64,000 nucleotides of DNA. Source: Paraescarpia echinospica (Eukaryota; Annelida; Polychaeta; Sabellida; Siboglinidae). The translations under genes and the position numbers were made by a program. The stretch covers positions 62,568,186 to 62,632,185 of the forward strand of contig CM034534.1 of NCBI GenBank assembly GCA_020002185.1, written 5' to 3'. Below are positions 54,899 through 64,000 of this stretch, in pieces. The notes beneath the pieces are model-generated. The model worked only from the letters and a program-made list of their open reading frames with translations, searched no databases and was not told the origin of the DNA. Numbering within the stretch: the stretch's first letter is position 1; each line of letters begins with the position of its first letter.

Positions 54899-55977
54899 AT
54901 GAGTTCGACCGATGTAAATGAAATCAGGCAAATTATAATGACTTTCCAACCTAAGACCAGTTCTGGATATGACAATTTTAGTCCCCGCCTCAAGAAATTA
55001 TTTGGTGAGCAAATAGCGTTACCAATAACTATTTTAATTAATAAATCAATAGGAGAGGGAATAGTGCCTGACGAAATAAACATAGCAAAAATTATACCTG
55101 TTTATAAGTCTAAAGCTACTGATTACTTTTCTAGTTATAGACCAATATCTTTGTTACCTTCAATTTATAAAATACTGGGAAAAGTTGTACATAGAAGAAA
55201 TTATGATTTTATACAAAAAAACAACATATTGAACAATAACCAATATGGTTTTCGTGAGAAACATTCAACAACCAATGCTATTACCGTTTTTACTAGTGAC
55301 ATTATTAATGCACTAGAAAAAAGGACTCGGTCCTTGCTGTTTTTATGGATCTAAGTAAAGCATTCGATACTATCAACCACCAAATCCTATTACACAAACT
55401 TGAATATTACGGTATAAGGGGTACTCCACTCAAATGGTTTAAGAGTTACCTTTCAAACAGGAAACAGTATGTTAAGTACAGTTCTAGTGACTCACTTCAG
55501 CAGGATGTCACACACGGTGTCCCACCGGGGTCTATCCTCGGTCCGCTTTTGTTTATATTATATATTAATGACCTTCCATTCTGTGTAAATATGTGCAAAA
55601 CTATATTGTTTGCTGATGACACTACTATATACAAAACTGGAAAACATATTAATGAAATATATAAAGATATGAATAACGAAATTGAAATATTAGCTGACTG
55701 GTTTCGTGCCAATAAACTATCTTTAAACATTTCTAAGACAAAATACATGTTATTTTCTAGATCTCGTCCTGCTCAAAACGAAGAATTATTATTAGCGATA
55801 GCTAATAACCTAATTCAGCGAACAAAATGTATAACATTTCTAGGCCTTCATATAGACGACAGACTTGATTGGCATGAACATATAAATGCATGCAAAAACA
55901 AGCTAACTAGTGCTTTATACATAATTAATAAAGTTAACCGCTACCTTCCAGTAGCTGCACAATTTATTACACTTTAG
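54899..55977 (+). pseudogene. LINE reverse transcriptase (one frameshift)
   Basis: First frame: SSGYDNFSPRLKKLFG, INIAKIIPVYKSKATD, SSYRPISLLPSIYKILGKVV, NNQYGFREKHSTTNAI. A one-base shift near 55335. Second frame: MDLSKAFDTINHQILLHKL, GVPPGSILGPLLFILYIND (usual GVPQG is GVPPG here), TILFADDTTIY (catalytic FADD), LSLNISKTKYMLFSR, CITFLGLHIDDRLDWHEHI. A stop at 55975 is followed by recognisable but broken C-terminal sequence to about 56370. Confidence 0.85.
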
Positions 55978-56848
55978 TTTACCCCTACTTGACATACGGA
56001 ATCATTTTGTGGGGATCTACATACAAAACACATATCGAAAAAGTATTCATTATGCAAAAAAATAGTTCGTTCCATTCTTAAAACAAACTATTGGGAACAT
56101 TCACATCCCCTCTTTACATGTTTAAATCTAATAAAATTGCATGATATTTATGAAATTGAAGTTGGAAAATTCATGTATAATTATGTCCACGGTAGTCTGC
56201 CACATTCATTATCGGATATTTTTACATTTACCTATGACATTCACTTTTACAAAACAAGACAAACCTGTAATATATGTCCTATTATCAGTTCTACTTAAAG
56301 ATCTTCGAACAGTTTGCTATGTAAAGGTCCGACGATCTGGAATACAATTCCAACTGTTATACAAAATAAACCCAATTTAAATAGTTTTATATTATAATTA
56401 AAGGCAAATGTTGTACGGGGGTATGGTGTTCTAGTTTAATTTCATTCCACCCCGACACGTCTGACATATGTGTTTGATATAATGTTATTCTACTTAGGCG
56501 TTATACCATTGCTGAAGCTTGGCATAACCACATGTTTTTTTTTTCGCAAGACTACTTATGTGAACATGTATCATCTAATATTAATGTTATTAAATTTATA
56601 TATATGTTCTATTGATTATAGCAACGTAACCAACACACTACACGTGAAATCATTGTTAATAATAGTTATTTTGGGGGTGACGGCGACTAGTTTATGTAAT
56701 CATTATCATTTTATATTGGAATAATTAAAACAAACTGGTTACAGCCTTAATTGGCTCCGCTGTCATCTTGGAATTGTATATCATTTTGTCAATTGTTTTA
56801 CGGATTGTTTATATTTGTATGTATGATTTATACAATTCCAAATAAAAC

Positions 56849-56900
<52 letters not shown>

Positions 56901-57093
56901 ATACATACATACGTACATAGGTACATGCGTACATTCATGCGTGCAAGCGTACAAACGTGCATGCGGACACACGTGCATGCGTGCACACGGGCTTGCGTGC
57001 ATACATATTATACATATATACCTACATTAATTGATACAGACATACATACGCATATACATACATACGTACATAGGTGCATGCGTACACACACAC

Positions 57094-57162
<69 letters not shown>

Positions 57163-57165
57163 CGA
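56901..57165. repeat. (CATA)n and (CA)n microsatellites
   Basis: (TACATACA) variants to 57085, then (CA)n at 57086-57158. Together with the LINE's (TAC)n tail they form about 300 bases of simple repeat. Confidence 0.9.
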
Positions 57166-57251
57166 TAAACTCGGCGGAAGCCCCGTCTCTTGTCGTTGTC
57201 ACTCGAAAAGTAAGATTCTGTTCCCTGCCTCTTTTTACCAGCGCCTGGCAG

Positions 57252-57409
57252 AAAGAGTTAAATCGAACGATTGACAAACTCGAGAACTCTCTCAGCAATG
57301 TCTCAATAATGTGTTTTACGTCCAATAGTCGAGAAAATGAACTGCACCACCTAATAATGAGCGTAGTTCCGCTGTATCCTCGAACGATTGCCCTTGTCAT
57401 AATATGCCG
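57252..57409 (+). CDS. Patched-domain gene, exon 4
   Basis: Reads KELNRTIDKLENSLSNVSIM, CFTSNSRENELHHLIMSVV, PLYPRTIALVIICR, ending in phase 2 at GTATGC. This is the region before the sterol-sensing domain and the start of its first helix. The acceptor 'ctggcag' at 57251 fits phase 0 with exon 3. An upstream acceptor at 57241 ('tttttaccag') would add Ala-Trp-Gln, the conserved 'W' of this family, but gives a one-base phase mismatch, so the exact start is uncertain. Confidence 0.7.
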
Positions 57410-57839
57410 GTATGCAAACGTGTGATTAGTCACAGCGGCAGAGTAGTTCTGATATATAGGCACCCAAAGCATTCATCCACGCAGCAATTCCACGAGAATT
57501 AAATGTTCTTTTCCCGTGCAGTTATTGTCGATTAAGGCGCAATTATTATAAATCAAATAAGTGTTTCCAAGTGGACTCATATAATCCACATTATTTAATC
57601 GTAATTGTTGGTAAGTTGCTAAACATCATTTATTGCGTACGTATTTGTTTGTACGTTTTTAAATATACCTCGAAAATGCAGCTATCGGAAGAGCAGTTGT
57701 TTAATTATGCTATCGAAGCTGTGACTACACATGTCTACAGTGCATGAAACTGAAACAAAAGGTGTTGCAATTATGATGCCAAAAGAAAATTACGACTATT
57801 TCCTTCCTCTTCCTATGGGTTGATTCTTTTCGTTGGTAG
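57410..57839 (+). other. Intron 4
   Basis: No repeats recognised. It ends in a long pyrimidine tract and 'gttggtag' at 57839. Confidence 0.6.
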
Positions 57840-58003
57840 TACTCTGACTTGTCTGAGCCTTGACTGGTTGCGCGCCAAACCGTGGCTGGGGCTTTGCGGC
57901 GTCATTTCCCCCGCCATGGCTATGGTCTCGCCCGTTGGTCTCTGTCTCTACACGGGTCTACCGTACATCGACATGGTTGCACTCGGCCCGCTCGTCGTCA
58001 TAG
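57840..58003 (+). CDS. Patched-domain gene, exon 5 (sterol-sensing domain)
   Basis: Joins exon 4 in phase 2 (CG|T gives Arg) and reads TLTCLSLDWLRAKPWLGL, CGVISPAMAMVSPVGLCLYT, GLPYIDMVALGPLVVIG: membrane helices two and three of the sterol-sensing domain with the conserved 'GLPY.D.V..GPL..IG' turn. It ends in phase 1 at GTGAGA. The next exon supplies GA to complete Gly and continues MGVDSMF. Confidence 0.85.
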
Positions 58004-58099
58004 GTGAGACCTTGTCTATGCTCATAATACAACCGAGGTCTTGTAACACCAACAAGTATACTTACTTACTTATGTCATCCACTTAGAGTGGTGACATGA

Positions 58100-58490
58100 T
58101 GAGCTGTTTCAACAGTCTTCTGTTTGTCATTGTGGCAGCCAGACAAGTCCCAGTGTTCCTCGCGATGGCGTCTTTTAAGGTCGTGTTAGGGCTATCTCTT
58201 CTTCAAGGGCCCTCGGGTCTCCAAATGAAAACTAGGTCAGTTATTTCGTCGTGGTGAATCGCATGCCCTACCATACGTACATGAGTACCGGTTCAATTGT
58301 GGTCCCAAAGGTGTTTCTGTGTACTGGCGAACGCAATTCATTATCCAATGCATGTACTGCTGCCCAAGACTGAATGTCATGTTGAGAGTTGGTGTATGAG
58401 CCAAGGTATGTGAAGTCTTTTAATTCCTCTAATTGACCTAAGGTGTGAAGATTAAGATCCGTACCTGATTGATGTGCATGGCTTGTGTGT
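58100..58490 (-). pseudogene. RTE-like reverse transcriptase C-terminal fragment
   Basis: The minus strand reads LGQLEELKDFTYLGSYTNSQ, HDIQSWAAVHALDNELRSP, VHRNTFGTTIEPVLMY: the usual 'F.YLGS...S...DI..R...AW.A...L..IW.S......K...F..T.E.VL.YG' tail of RTE-type LINEs. No catalytic part. Confidence 0.65.
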
Positions 58491-58499
58491 AGTCTTATA

Positions 58500-59110
58500 A
58501 CAACAACAAGATTGTTCTTATAACACCAAAATATGGTCTTGTAGCACCAACAACCCTAATAGTTATGTTTTATAACACCAACAATGGTGCTACTATAACA
58601 CCATCAAGGACATTCTTGTAACATCAACAATAATGGTCTTGCAACACCAACAAGGGTGGTCATATAACACCAACAAGGGTAGTCATGTATATCTAACAAG
58701 GGTGGTCATGTAACATCAACAAGGATGGTCACGTAACACCAACAAGGGTGGTCATGTAACTCCAACAAGGGTTGTCATGTAACACCAACAAGTGTGGTCA
58801 AGTAACGCCAACAGGGTTGTCAAGTAACTCCAACAAGGGTTGTCATATAACACCAACAAGGGTGGTCAAGTAACACCACCACTGTGGTCTTGTAACACCA
58901 ACAAAGGTGCTATCGTAGCACCGACAAGGATGGACTTGTAGCACCGACAAGGCGGTCTTGTACCACCTACACAAGTAGTCTTGTAACACCAAAAAGGGTG
59001 TTCCTGTAACTCCAAAAAGAGTGGACGTGTAGCTAAGACAAGGTGGTCTTATAATACCAACACATGTGGTTTTGTAATAATATTACAAGGGTTGTTTTGT
59101 AACGGCAGCA
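58500..59110 (+). repeat. 23-bp minisatellite
   Basis: About 25 degenerate copies of a unit around 'aacaccaacaagggtggtc' with 'atgt' or 'ttgt' links. No ORF. Confidence 0.85.
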
Positions 59111-59317
59111 ATCGACTGCTGCCAACGTAACTATCGTTACACCATAGTTTAGTGTACACAAAACGATAACTGTTGATAGTTAAATTTACTACGGATAGTA
59201 AACTATTGTCATATATATATCGCGTTTATCGATATAGCGTGGTGTACGTTGTCATATCGTGCAAAAAGTGATTTATTTGCGTGAATGTCAGCTGTGAGAT
59301 TGATGATATTAATGTAC

Positions 59318-59475
59318 GAATCGTCTTCGCGCATTAGTTGTAGCGTGGCTGAATATTTCTCAGTGTAGTCAAGATGGAGTACGATTCAACAAGTCTGCCA
59401 AGGAGTAAAGTTTAAAGCGCTTTGAGCAGTCCTAAGGACTGCATATTGCATTATATAAGAAGTTATCTTTACCTT
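59318..59475 (+). mobile_element. SINE 3' half
   Basis: Matches the last 150 bases of the SINE at 18521-18837: 'cttcgcgcattagttg', 'aaagcgctttgagcag', 'cattatataagaagtta'. The tRNA-like head is absent, so it is 5'-truncated. It ends within 10 bases of the exon 6 acceptor and may supply its pyrimidine tract. Confidence 0.75.
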
Positions 59476-59485
59476 TGTTTGCTAG

Positions 59486-59801
59486 GAATGGGCGTGGACA
59501 GCATGTTCGTGATACTGGCGGCGTGGAAGGGTGCGGACATCAATATACCGCTGGAAGAGCGCATGGGACTAACTTTTGCCGACGCGGGGATGTCACTGAC
59601 CATGACGACGATAGCCGACTTCTTTGCGATCTCGCTCGGCTCTGTGCAGATCTTCTGCGTTTGTTTTCGTCCTTTGTGTCATCTTCCAGTATTTCTACAT
59701 TCTCACCTTCTTCGCTGCCTGCCTCGTCTTGTGTGGAGAGAGAGAAAATAAGAATCAACACCCCCTTGTGTGCGTTTAAATCTTACCTCTAGAATATGCT
59801 G
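59486..59801 (+). CDS. Patched-domain gene, exon 6 (frameshift and stop)
   Basis: Reads GMGVDSMFVILAAWKGA, LEERMGLTFADAGMSLTMTT, IADFFAISLGSVQIFC; the GVDSMF motif is the family's 'GVDDMF' signature. After a one-base shift at 59659-59667 it continues FVFVLCVIFQYFYILTFF, AACLVLCGERENKNQHPLVC, V, an in-frame TAA (59777-59779), then ILPLEYAG and the strong donor G|GTAAGT. The phase (1) fits exon 7. Relatives are expected to have a Lys-like residue at the stop. These lesions agree with the frameshift in exon 1: a pseudogene, or poor consensus at homopolymers. Confidence 0.75.
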
Positions 59802-60399
59802 GTAAGTATATATGTGTCGGGTCTGTGTGAATGGTTCGTGACGGTCTCGGATGATCTGTCTAATTGTGTCCGGTTGTTGTCAAGCAGGCTTGTTAACAAA
59901 TGCATGTCAACACACGTAAATGCAAATGCAAATGTTTCACTTGATTTAAAAGCAAATGCTAATGCAATTTTCCAGGAACGCATTCAAATGCAAATGTTTT
60001 GGTTACACCATTGCAAATGCATTTGAATTAATTTCGAATGTGTTGGCTTTATATTAACGTTTTGCTTTATTTGGAGAAACAACGTAACGCATACAATACT
60101 TTATTAATATATTTAATAAATACAGTAATACATGATTATTGTAACCACTAAGTCCCACTACATAATGCAGAAGGTGGTGCTCTGTTTTATGAAAAATGCT
60201 AAATGTCCCAAACATAACACCATCTTAATTAATATGACTAAAGCTTCTTGGCAAAATGTAATCATGCCTTTTTGTTGCACCATGACATAGCAATGGCACA
60301 CAAGTCCCTAAATTACTGTGATCCAATGCAGTTTTTTATAAGGTATGACTGACAAATAGTGGAAATCCACTGTCCCAAACATAACGCACAGTTCACGCC

Positions 60400-60633
60400 T
60401 CACAGGAGATGGGCATTGCACTTCACAAACATCAGTTGCTCAAACAGCTTGTCGCCCAGCCTGGCACGATTATCTTCCCTGCTGTGCTGAAGATCCTTTC
60501 CACGGGAGCAGAGGATGATGGGATGCACAGCAATCGACAGCTCATAGCTGCCAACCCAGTATGCTAGCGGGTCACTCTCATGTTGAATCCACTGTTCGTT
60601 GTAGAATAGTGTCGACTGCAGAGTCGTGAACAT
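60400..60633 (-). pseudogene. hAT transposase C-terminal dimerisation fragment
   Basis: Reads HESDPLAYWVGSYELSIAV, HPIILCSRGKDLQHSREDNR, ARLGDKLFEQLMFVKCNAHL. Matches the hAT C-terminal region 'DPL.WW', 'P.SSA..ER.FS..G', 'R.RL....E.L.F...N', with the middle block altered by a frame change. Non-functional alone. Confidence 0.7.
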
Positions 60634-60649
60634 AGTCCCTCGGATCTTC

Positions 60650-61430
60650 CATGAACGAGGAAAGAGAGGTCCGTACTCGATTCTGTGGTGGTGGATCTGA
60701 CATATTTATTTGCTATGTCACATCAACAGTACGTACACCAGCATTAAGTTTAACTGGAGCAGTGCTGGAACAAGTACTCCAATAAAGTAACTAAGTAAAA
60801 ATAAAAGTAATTCCCCAAAAAGGGTATCGTAGAATTGAGCATCAATCAGAGTATTTCACATAATGGAAATGGTCACATATCAGCTTTATTTCCAAACGCA
60901 TTACACGTGTGCTCTTAAATCAATAGCACATAACTGCATGTTATATATATTTAATGTTACATTAAACAAATCATATGTGGTCAAGTAAACTAAAATGTTT
61001 GTGGTTTTATAGGTATAGTAGAAAGAAAAAAAGTCGAATAATTTGATGTTCTAGCTAGGCGTATGCGTTCATAGGGAATCCGCGGGCGCAGTTTACGGTG
61101 CTCGTTGTATTAGTTGTCTAAAGCTTATAGTTATGGGCAATGTCAACTACAAGCAAGACCCAAGAAGATTATAGTTAGGCAGATGTCGTTGTTGTATAGT
61201 CGGTGTGATTTAAACAACCCCCTTTGTTGTCAGAGCGGCCTGACAACAAAGTCACCCCCAACCCACCCTAACAGTGCCAACACAGCACAAGAGATCGAGT
61301 CATTTGTCTGCATTGTTTCATTGAACAGGTAATCTCTGAATCCATCATAACAGCTCAGCCATTGACCAGTGTTGACCATTGGCCCAGTCTATACAAATAC
61401 TGAACGGCTTGTTGCCAACTGATTTTAGTA
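60650..61430. other. hAT interior, degenerate
   Basis: No hAT core motifs are visible; presumably the internally deleted or decayed central part. Confidence 0.4.
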
Positions 61431-61640
61431 TTACATAATCGTTCTTACCTTGATATGATTCCGAAAATTGGTGGTAGATTTAATAGTGCCTTTCATCTTC
61501 ACTGGGCAATGTTTGCACTGTGCTATGAAACTGCCTTCTTCGTTGATAGCACCAACCACGTTATAGTGGTCATAAACAGGAGAACGCTGTGGATTTGGCA
61601 TGTTAATCACCTCAATGTCAAAACTCTTAATTGGATTCAC
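61431..61640 (-). pseudogene. hAT transposase BED-finger exon
   Basis: Reads SPVYDHYNVVGAINEEGSF, AQCKHCPVKMKGTIKSTTNF, RNHIKVRTIM. Cys-x2-Cys (CKHC) and the His of FRNHIK fit a BED zinc finger whose last ligand is lost or in the next exon (a donor-like 'aag|gtaag' sits at its end). This DNA-binding N-terminus lies on the same strand as, and upstream of, the C-terminal fragment. Confidence 0.65.
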
Positions 61641-62214
61641 AGGTCACACAATGATTCCATAATCTGCTCACCACAGAGCACTTTTCCAAAGAACACGTTG
61701 TGAAAGTGAATTCACAGGTGACGCAATGATTCCATAATCTGCTCACTACAGGACACTTTTCCAAAGAGCACGTTGTGAAAGGTCAGACAATGATTTCATA
61801 ATCTGCTGAGGATCCCGCTCACTACTGAACACTTTTTCCAATGACATGCTGTGAACTCGTGAAAGTGAATCTAACATTAATAGCTATTCAAAGAAATATG
61901 CATGCATTTGATTCGCATTTGATTGTGCATTTGACAAATCAAATGTTTGTGGATCGCATTCAAATGCAAATGTTTAAGGTATGCATTCAAATACAAATGT
62001 TTAAGGTATGCATTCAAATGCAAATGTTTAAGGTATGCATTCAAATGCAAATGCATTTACAATTTCACGGAGGCATTTGAATGCGCATTCAAATGCTCAA
62101 CATTCAAATGGTAATTCAAATGCATTTGCATTTGTTAACAAGCCTGTTGTCAACCTGATTGATTTCATCTGAAGATCGCGATTGAACGCATTTGTCTTTC
62201 CTTCTCTCCTTCCG

Positions 62215-62322
62215 TCTATGTATAACTACACACACGCACGCATACACGCACATGCACAAACACGCACATGCACATGCACAAACACACACACACATACACA
62301 CACACACATACACACACAAACC

Positions 62323-62378
<56 letters not shown>

Positions 62379-62610
62379 AATACATGGACATATTATAGTA
62401 ATGTTTTGTTTGTGCGTCTATACAGATTTCGTATAATTATGATTGTGTGCGTGCGAGCGTGCTTGTGTATGTGCGTGTACGTGTGTGTGTATACACTATA
62501 TATAGTGTGTATACACTATATATATATATGTATACACTATATATATATATATATTATATATGTGCGCATGTATGTATTAGCGTATGAGTGTACGTGTGCG
62601 CGTGCGCGCA
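62215..62610. repeat. (CA)n, (TA)n and palindromic microsatellites
   Basis: (CACG/CA)n to 62352, (TA)n to 62378, then 'gtgtatacactatatatag' palindromes at 62490-62560, which could form cruciforms. Confidence 0.9.
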
Positions 62611-62624
62611 TTATGTTTGTTTGC

Positions 62625-62801
62625 ACACAAATCTTCGATCGTTTCCCTGAAACAGTCGGAGATTATAAGGGTGAAAGGTACTTGCTTGTGCAAAAATATG
62701 CTCGTATTTGTCCGCATGGTATCGTCACTAACAGTCTTGCCCGTTACCCGCTTCAGTTTGAGACAGGACATTTTACAATTTGTGGCGGGTCTAACCAGTG
62801 A
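62625..62801 (+). CDS. Unrecognised ORF fragment
   Basis: Open frame IFDRFPETVGDYKGERYLL, VQKYARICPHGIVTNSLARY, PLQFETGHFTICGGSNQ, with protein-like composition outside the microsatellite that precedes it. No start context. It may be a transposon gene fragment; no family is claimed. Confidence 0.2.
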   Translation, partial: TQIFDRFPETVGDYKGERYLLVQKYARICPHGIVTNSLARYPLQFETGHFTICGGSNQ

Positions 62802-62929
62802 TTGATTAAGCTATGCTAGTAGTAGTTGCGGGTAATTGCGGAACTATAACTATGGTAATCATCACTAGGACAGCCAAATCAAAAAGAAAGATCACTAACA
62901 AAATTAGAACATAACATGCAAGATTTACA

Positions 62930-63135
62930 GGCCATAATATGTAATGAGAAGGAAAATGTTAGAACACATAGTAGCAACAGGAAATATAGAAGTAAAAAGA
63001 TCCAGAGGACACCAGATAATAAAAATAATAGATAAACTGTCAACTTGGTGTGGAAAAAAGCACAACAGAACTGCTACAAACTATAACTGACTGTGCGGTT
63101 TGGAGGACCATGATCACCAACGCCTGGCTTTGAAG
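62930..63135 (+). pseudogene. LINE reverse transcriptase C-terminal fragment
   Basis: Reads YVMRRKMLEHIVATGNIEVK, RSRGHQIIKIIDKLSTWCG, then in another frame a GLEDHDHQRLALKK-like end. The pattern 'MRR..LE.I..TG.I.GKR.RGRQ..K..D.LS.W.G' is the usual C-terminal end of an RTE/CR1-type element. Too short to classify. Confidence 0.6.
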
Positions 63136-63257
63136 AAGTCTGCATAATAAACTGCAAAAATACCAAAGGTTGGACATGCATGCATACGTATATACGTACA
63201 TGCGAACTTGCGCACGAACACGGAAGTGTAATTAATCTGTCCTATCTGTCAACGCAG

Positions 63258-63391
63258 TGGACCGTAGCTGTTTCTTCCGGACGTTCTGCACGGGCGGTGT
63301 TGAAGACAACGAGGCAGGCGACAGTGAACTATTCTTGATGTTTTTCTTTCGCGAGTACTGGCCGGAGTTTCTCAACGATTACAGGGTCAAG
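63258..63391 (+). CDS. Patched-domain gene, exon 7
   Basis: Acceptor 'aacgcag', phase 1 on entry (G|TG gives Val), phase 0 on exit at AAG|GTAACA. Reads VDRSCFFRTFCTGGVEDNEA, GDSELFLMFFFREYWPEFLN, DYRVK: the segment before the second half of the transporter ('FCTG...FF..Y..P.L....VK'). No damage. Confidence 0.85.
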
Positions 63392-63862
63392 GTAACAACA
63401 AGAAATAATTTGGCGAGTAGTATACCTTCAACATAGGTAAGAGCATTATATTAATTCACAACTGAAAAACCGTGAATTCCTTTTAAGACAAATCACATAT
63501 TTTGCAGATAGCAAATATATATATATATATATGTTTCGGAAGCTATGTATGATACTATACTATAACTGCATAACATATCCAACATAATTGTCTTCCTAAT
63601 AAGAAAGAGATGTACAAAAACAGCATTTTTGTTAATGTGCCCTCTTAGGGAATTCAGGATCATATCCTAAGCAAAGTTCCATTATCCGATTGTACTCCGT
63701 CCCGCATTTTGTCGTCGTTTGTCTTGATTGTGGAACCCAGGCGCGCGCCAAACGCAACAAATGCAATTCCAATAAATCCCCACAATTACCTGTCCGATCA
63801 TAATCACGACCATCGGAAGTACTGCGACTGGCCGCACAAACTCAAAACGCCGATTGTTTCAG
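63392..63862 (+). other. Intron 7
   Basis: A (TA)9 run at 63515-63532. Otherwise nothing. The open frame at 63709-63987 belongs to intron and the wrong frame of exon 8. Confidence 0.6.
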
Positions 63863-64000
63863 GTAGCGGTGTCGCTAAGCTACATCGCATACTTGGCAGT
63901 AGCCCTGGTCGGCTGTTCGAAAGTAGACAAAAGGTTGCGTCTGTCGCGGCTCACTCTCGACGATTCGTACGCCAATCGCTACTATAAGATGAACAATCGT
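63863..64000 (+). CDS. Patched-domain gene, exon 8 (cut by window edge)
   Basis: Acceptor 'gattgtttcag', phase 0. Reads VAVSLSYIAYLAVALVGCSK, VDKRLRLSRLTLDDSYANRY, YKMNNR: a membrane helix followed by the 'L.L..L..DDSY' motif that opens the second extracellular loop of Patched-domain proteins. The remaining helices must lie to the right of the window. Confidence 0.85.

Larger units (their letters stand above)
53068..56900 (+). mobile_element. Nearly complete LINE in intron 3
   Basis: 5' region with a 70-bp direct repeat (around 53140-53240), an ORF with endonuclease (53406-54665), a reverse transcriptase in two frames (54899-55977), a decayed C-terminus, and a 3' end 'ccaaataaaacc' followed by (TAC)n at 56851-56900. 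The tail fits a LINE with a short tandem-repeat end. It is the best-kept LINE in the window and therefore likely the youngest; clade not fixed (Jockey/CR1 group). Confidence 0.85.
58004..59485 (+). other. Intron 5
   Basis: Contains the RTE-like fragment (58100-58490), the 23-bp minisatellite (58500-59110) and a SINE 3' half (59318-59475). The remaining 59110-59317 is AT-rich and unassigned. Confidence 0.7.
59885..62146 (-). mobile_element. BED-finger hAT element with 8-bp target duplication
   Basis: The ends are inverted CAGGCTTGTTAACAAATGCA (59885-59904 and complement at 62127-62146). The flanks TTGTCAAG (59877-59884) and TTGTCAAC (62147-62154) match at 7 of 8 bases, as expected for hAT. 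Subterminal DNA at both ends has many copies of ATGCAAAT and 'gcattcaaatgcaaatg', including three tandem 27-bp units at 61955-62040, probably transposase binding sites. Inside are the two ends of a transposase gene on the minus strand; the middle is lost. Confidence 0.85.
59802..63257 (+). other. Intron 6
   Basis: Holds the BED-finger hAT element, microsatellites, an unrecognised ORF and a LINE tail, each listed separately. Confidence 0.7.

Noticed and set aside
63709..63987. 92-aa ORF at the right edge
   Set aside because: It reads intron 7 and the wrong frame of exon 8; the Patched-domain frame fits the acceptor and the family.

Overview
The window is eukaryotic nuclear DNA from an animal, most likely a marine invertebrate. 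Support for this: exons with GT-AG introns of a Patched-domain (RND/sterol-sensing-domain) membrane protein, a dense mix of animal-type transposons (CR1/L2/RTE-like LINEs, tRNA-derived SINEs, hAT, Mutator-like and integrase-type DNA transposons), very long microsatellites, and no operon structure. The species cannot be told from the sequence; a lancelet, lophotrochozoan or similar animal would fit.

Layout. 1-12.9 kb: three copies (A at 1-2590, B at 3625-3684 plus 8854-10320, C inverted at 12890-11440) of one repeat carrying a TATA box, a first exon encoding a C2HC zinc finger, a conserved splice donor and an array of AAAATGGC motifs. In copy C this exon splices in phase to an acceptor and a second exon (11292-10660). 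Copy B is split by a 5.2-kb foldback element (3685-8853) with an 8-bp target duplication and a 57-bp minisatellite in its middle. 12.9-19.8 kb: remains of two LINEs, two SINE copies and a microsatellite-filled MITE. 19.83-28.41 kb: a second, 8.6-kb foldback element with 2.7-kb arms and a centre of three different tandem arrays. It sits in the 3' end of a Mutator-like transposase pseudogene (28.4-29.46 kb). That pseudogene abuts the 3' tail of an L2/CR1-like LINE, which is itself split by a 3.6-kb DNA transposon (29.63-33.27 kb) containing a dispersed, repeated 17-bp motif.

38.326-44.733 kb is a whole integrase-type transposon with about 450-bp inverted repeats and a perfect 6-bp target duplication. 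It carries a multi-exon DDE transposase on the minus strand and a HECT-like partner gene on the plus strand, both damaged.

46.2-64 kb holds eight plus-strand exons of a Patched-domain gene running off the right edge. The exon phases fit each other, but the gene contains two single-base frameshifts and one in-frame stop, so it is a young pseudogene or carries assembly errors. Its introns hold a CR1-like LINE with an esterase ORF1, a ZMYM1-like hAT remnant, a nearly complete LINE, an RTE-like fragment, a 23-bp minisatellite, a SINE fragment and a BED-finger hAT element with an 8-bp target duplication.

No rRNA gene, convincing functional tRNA gene, CRISPR array, bacterial gene or virus was found. 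Nearly all ORFs in the microsatellites are artefacts.
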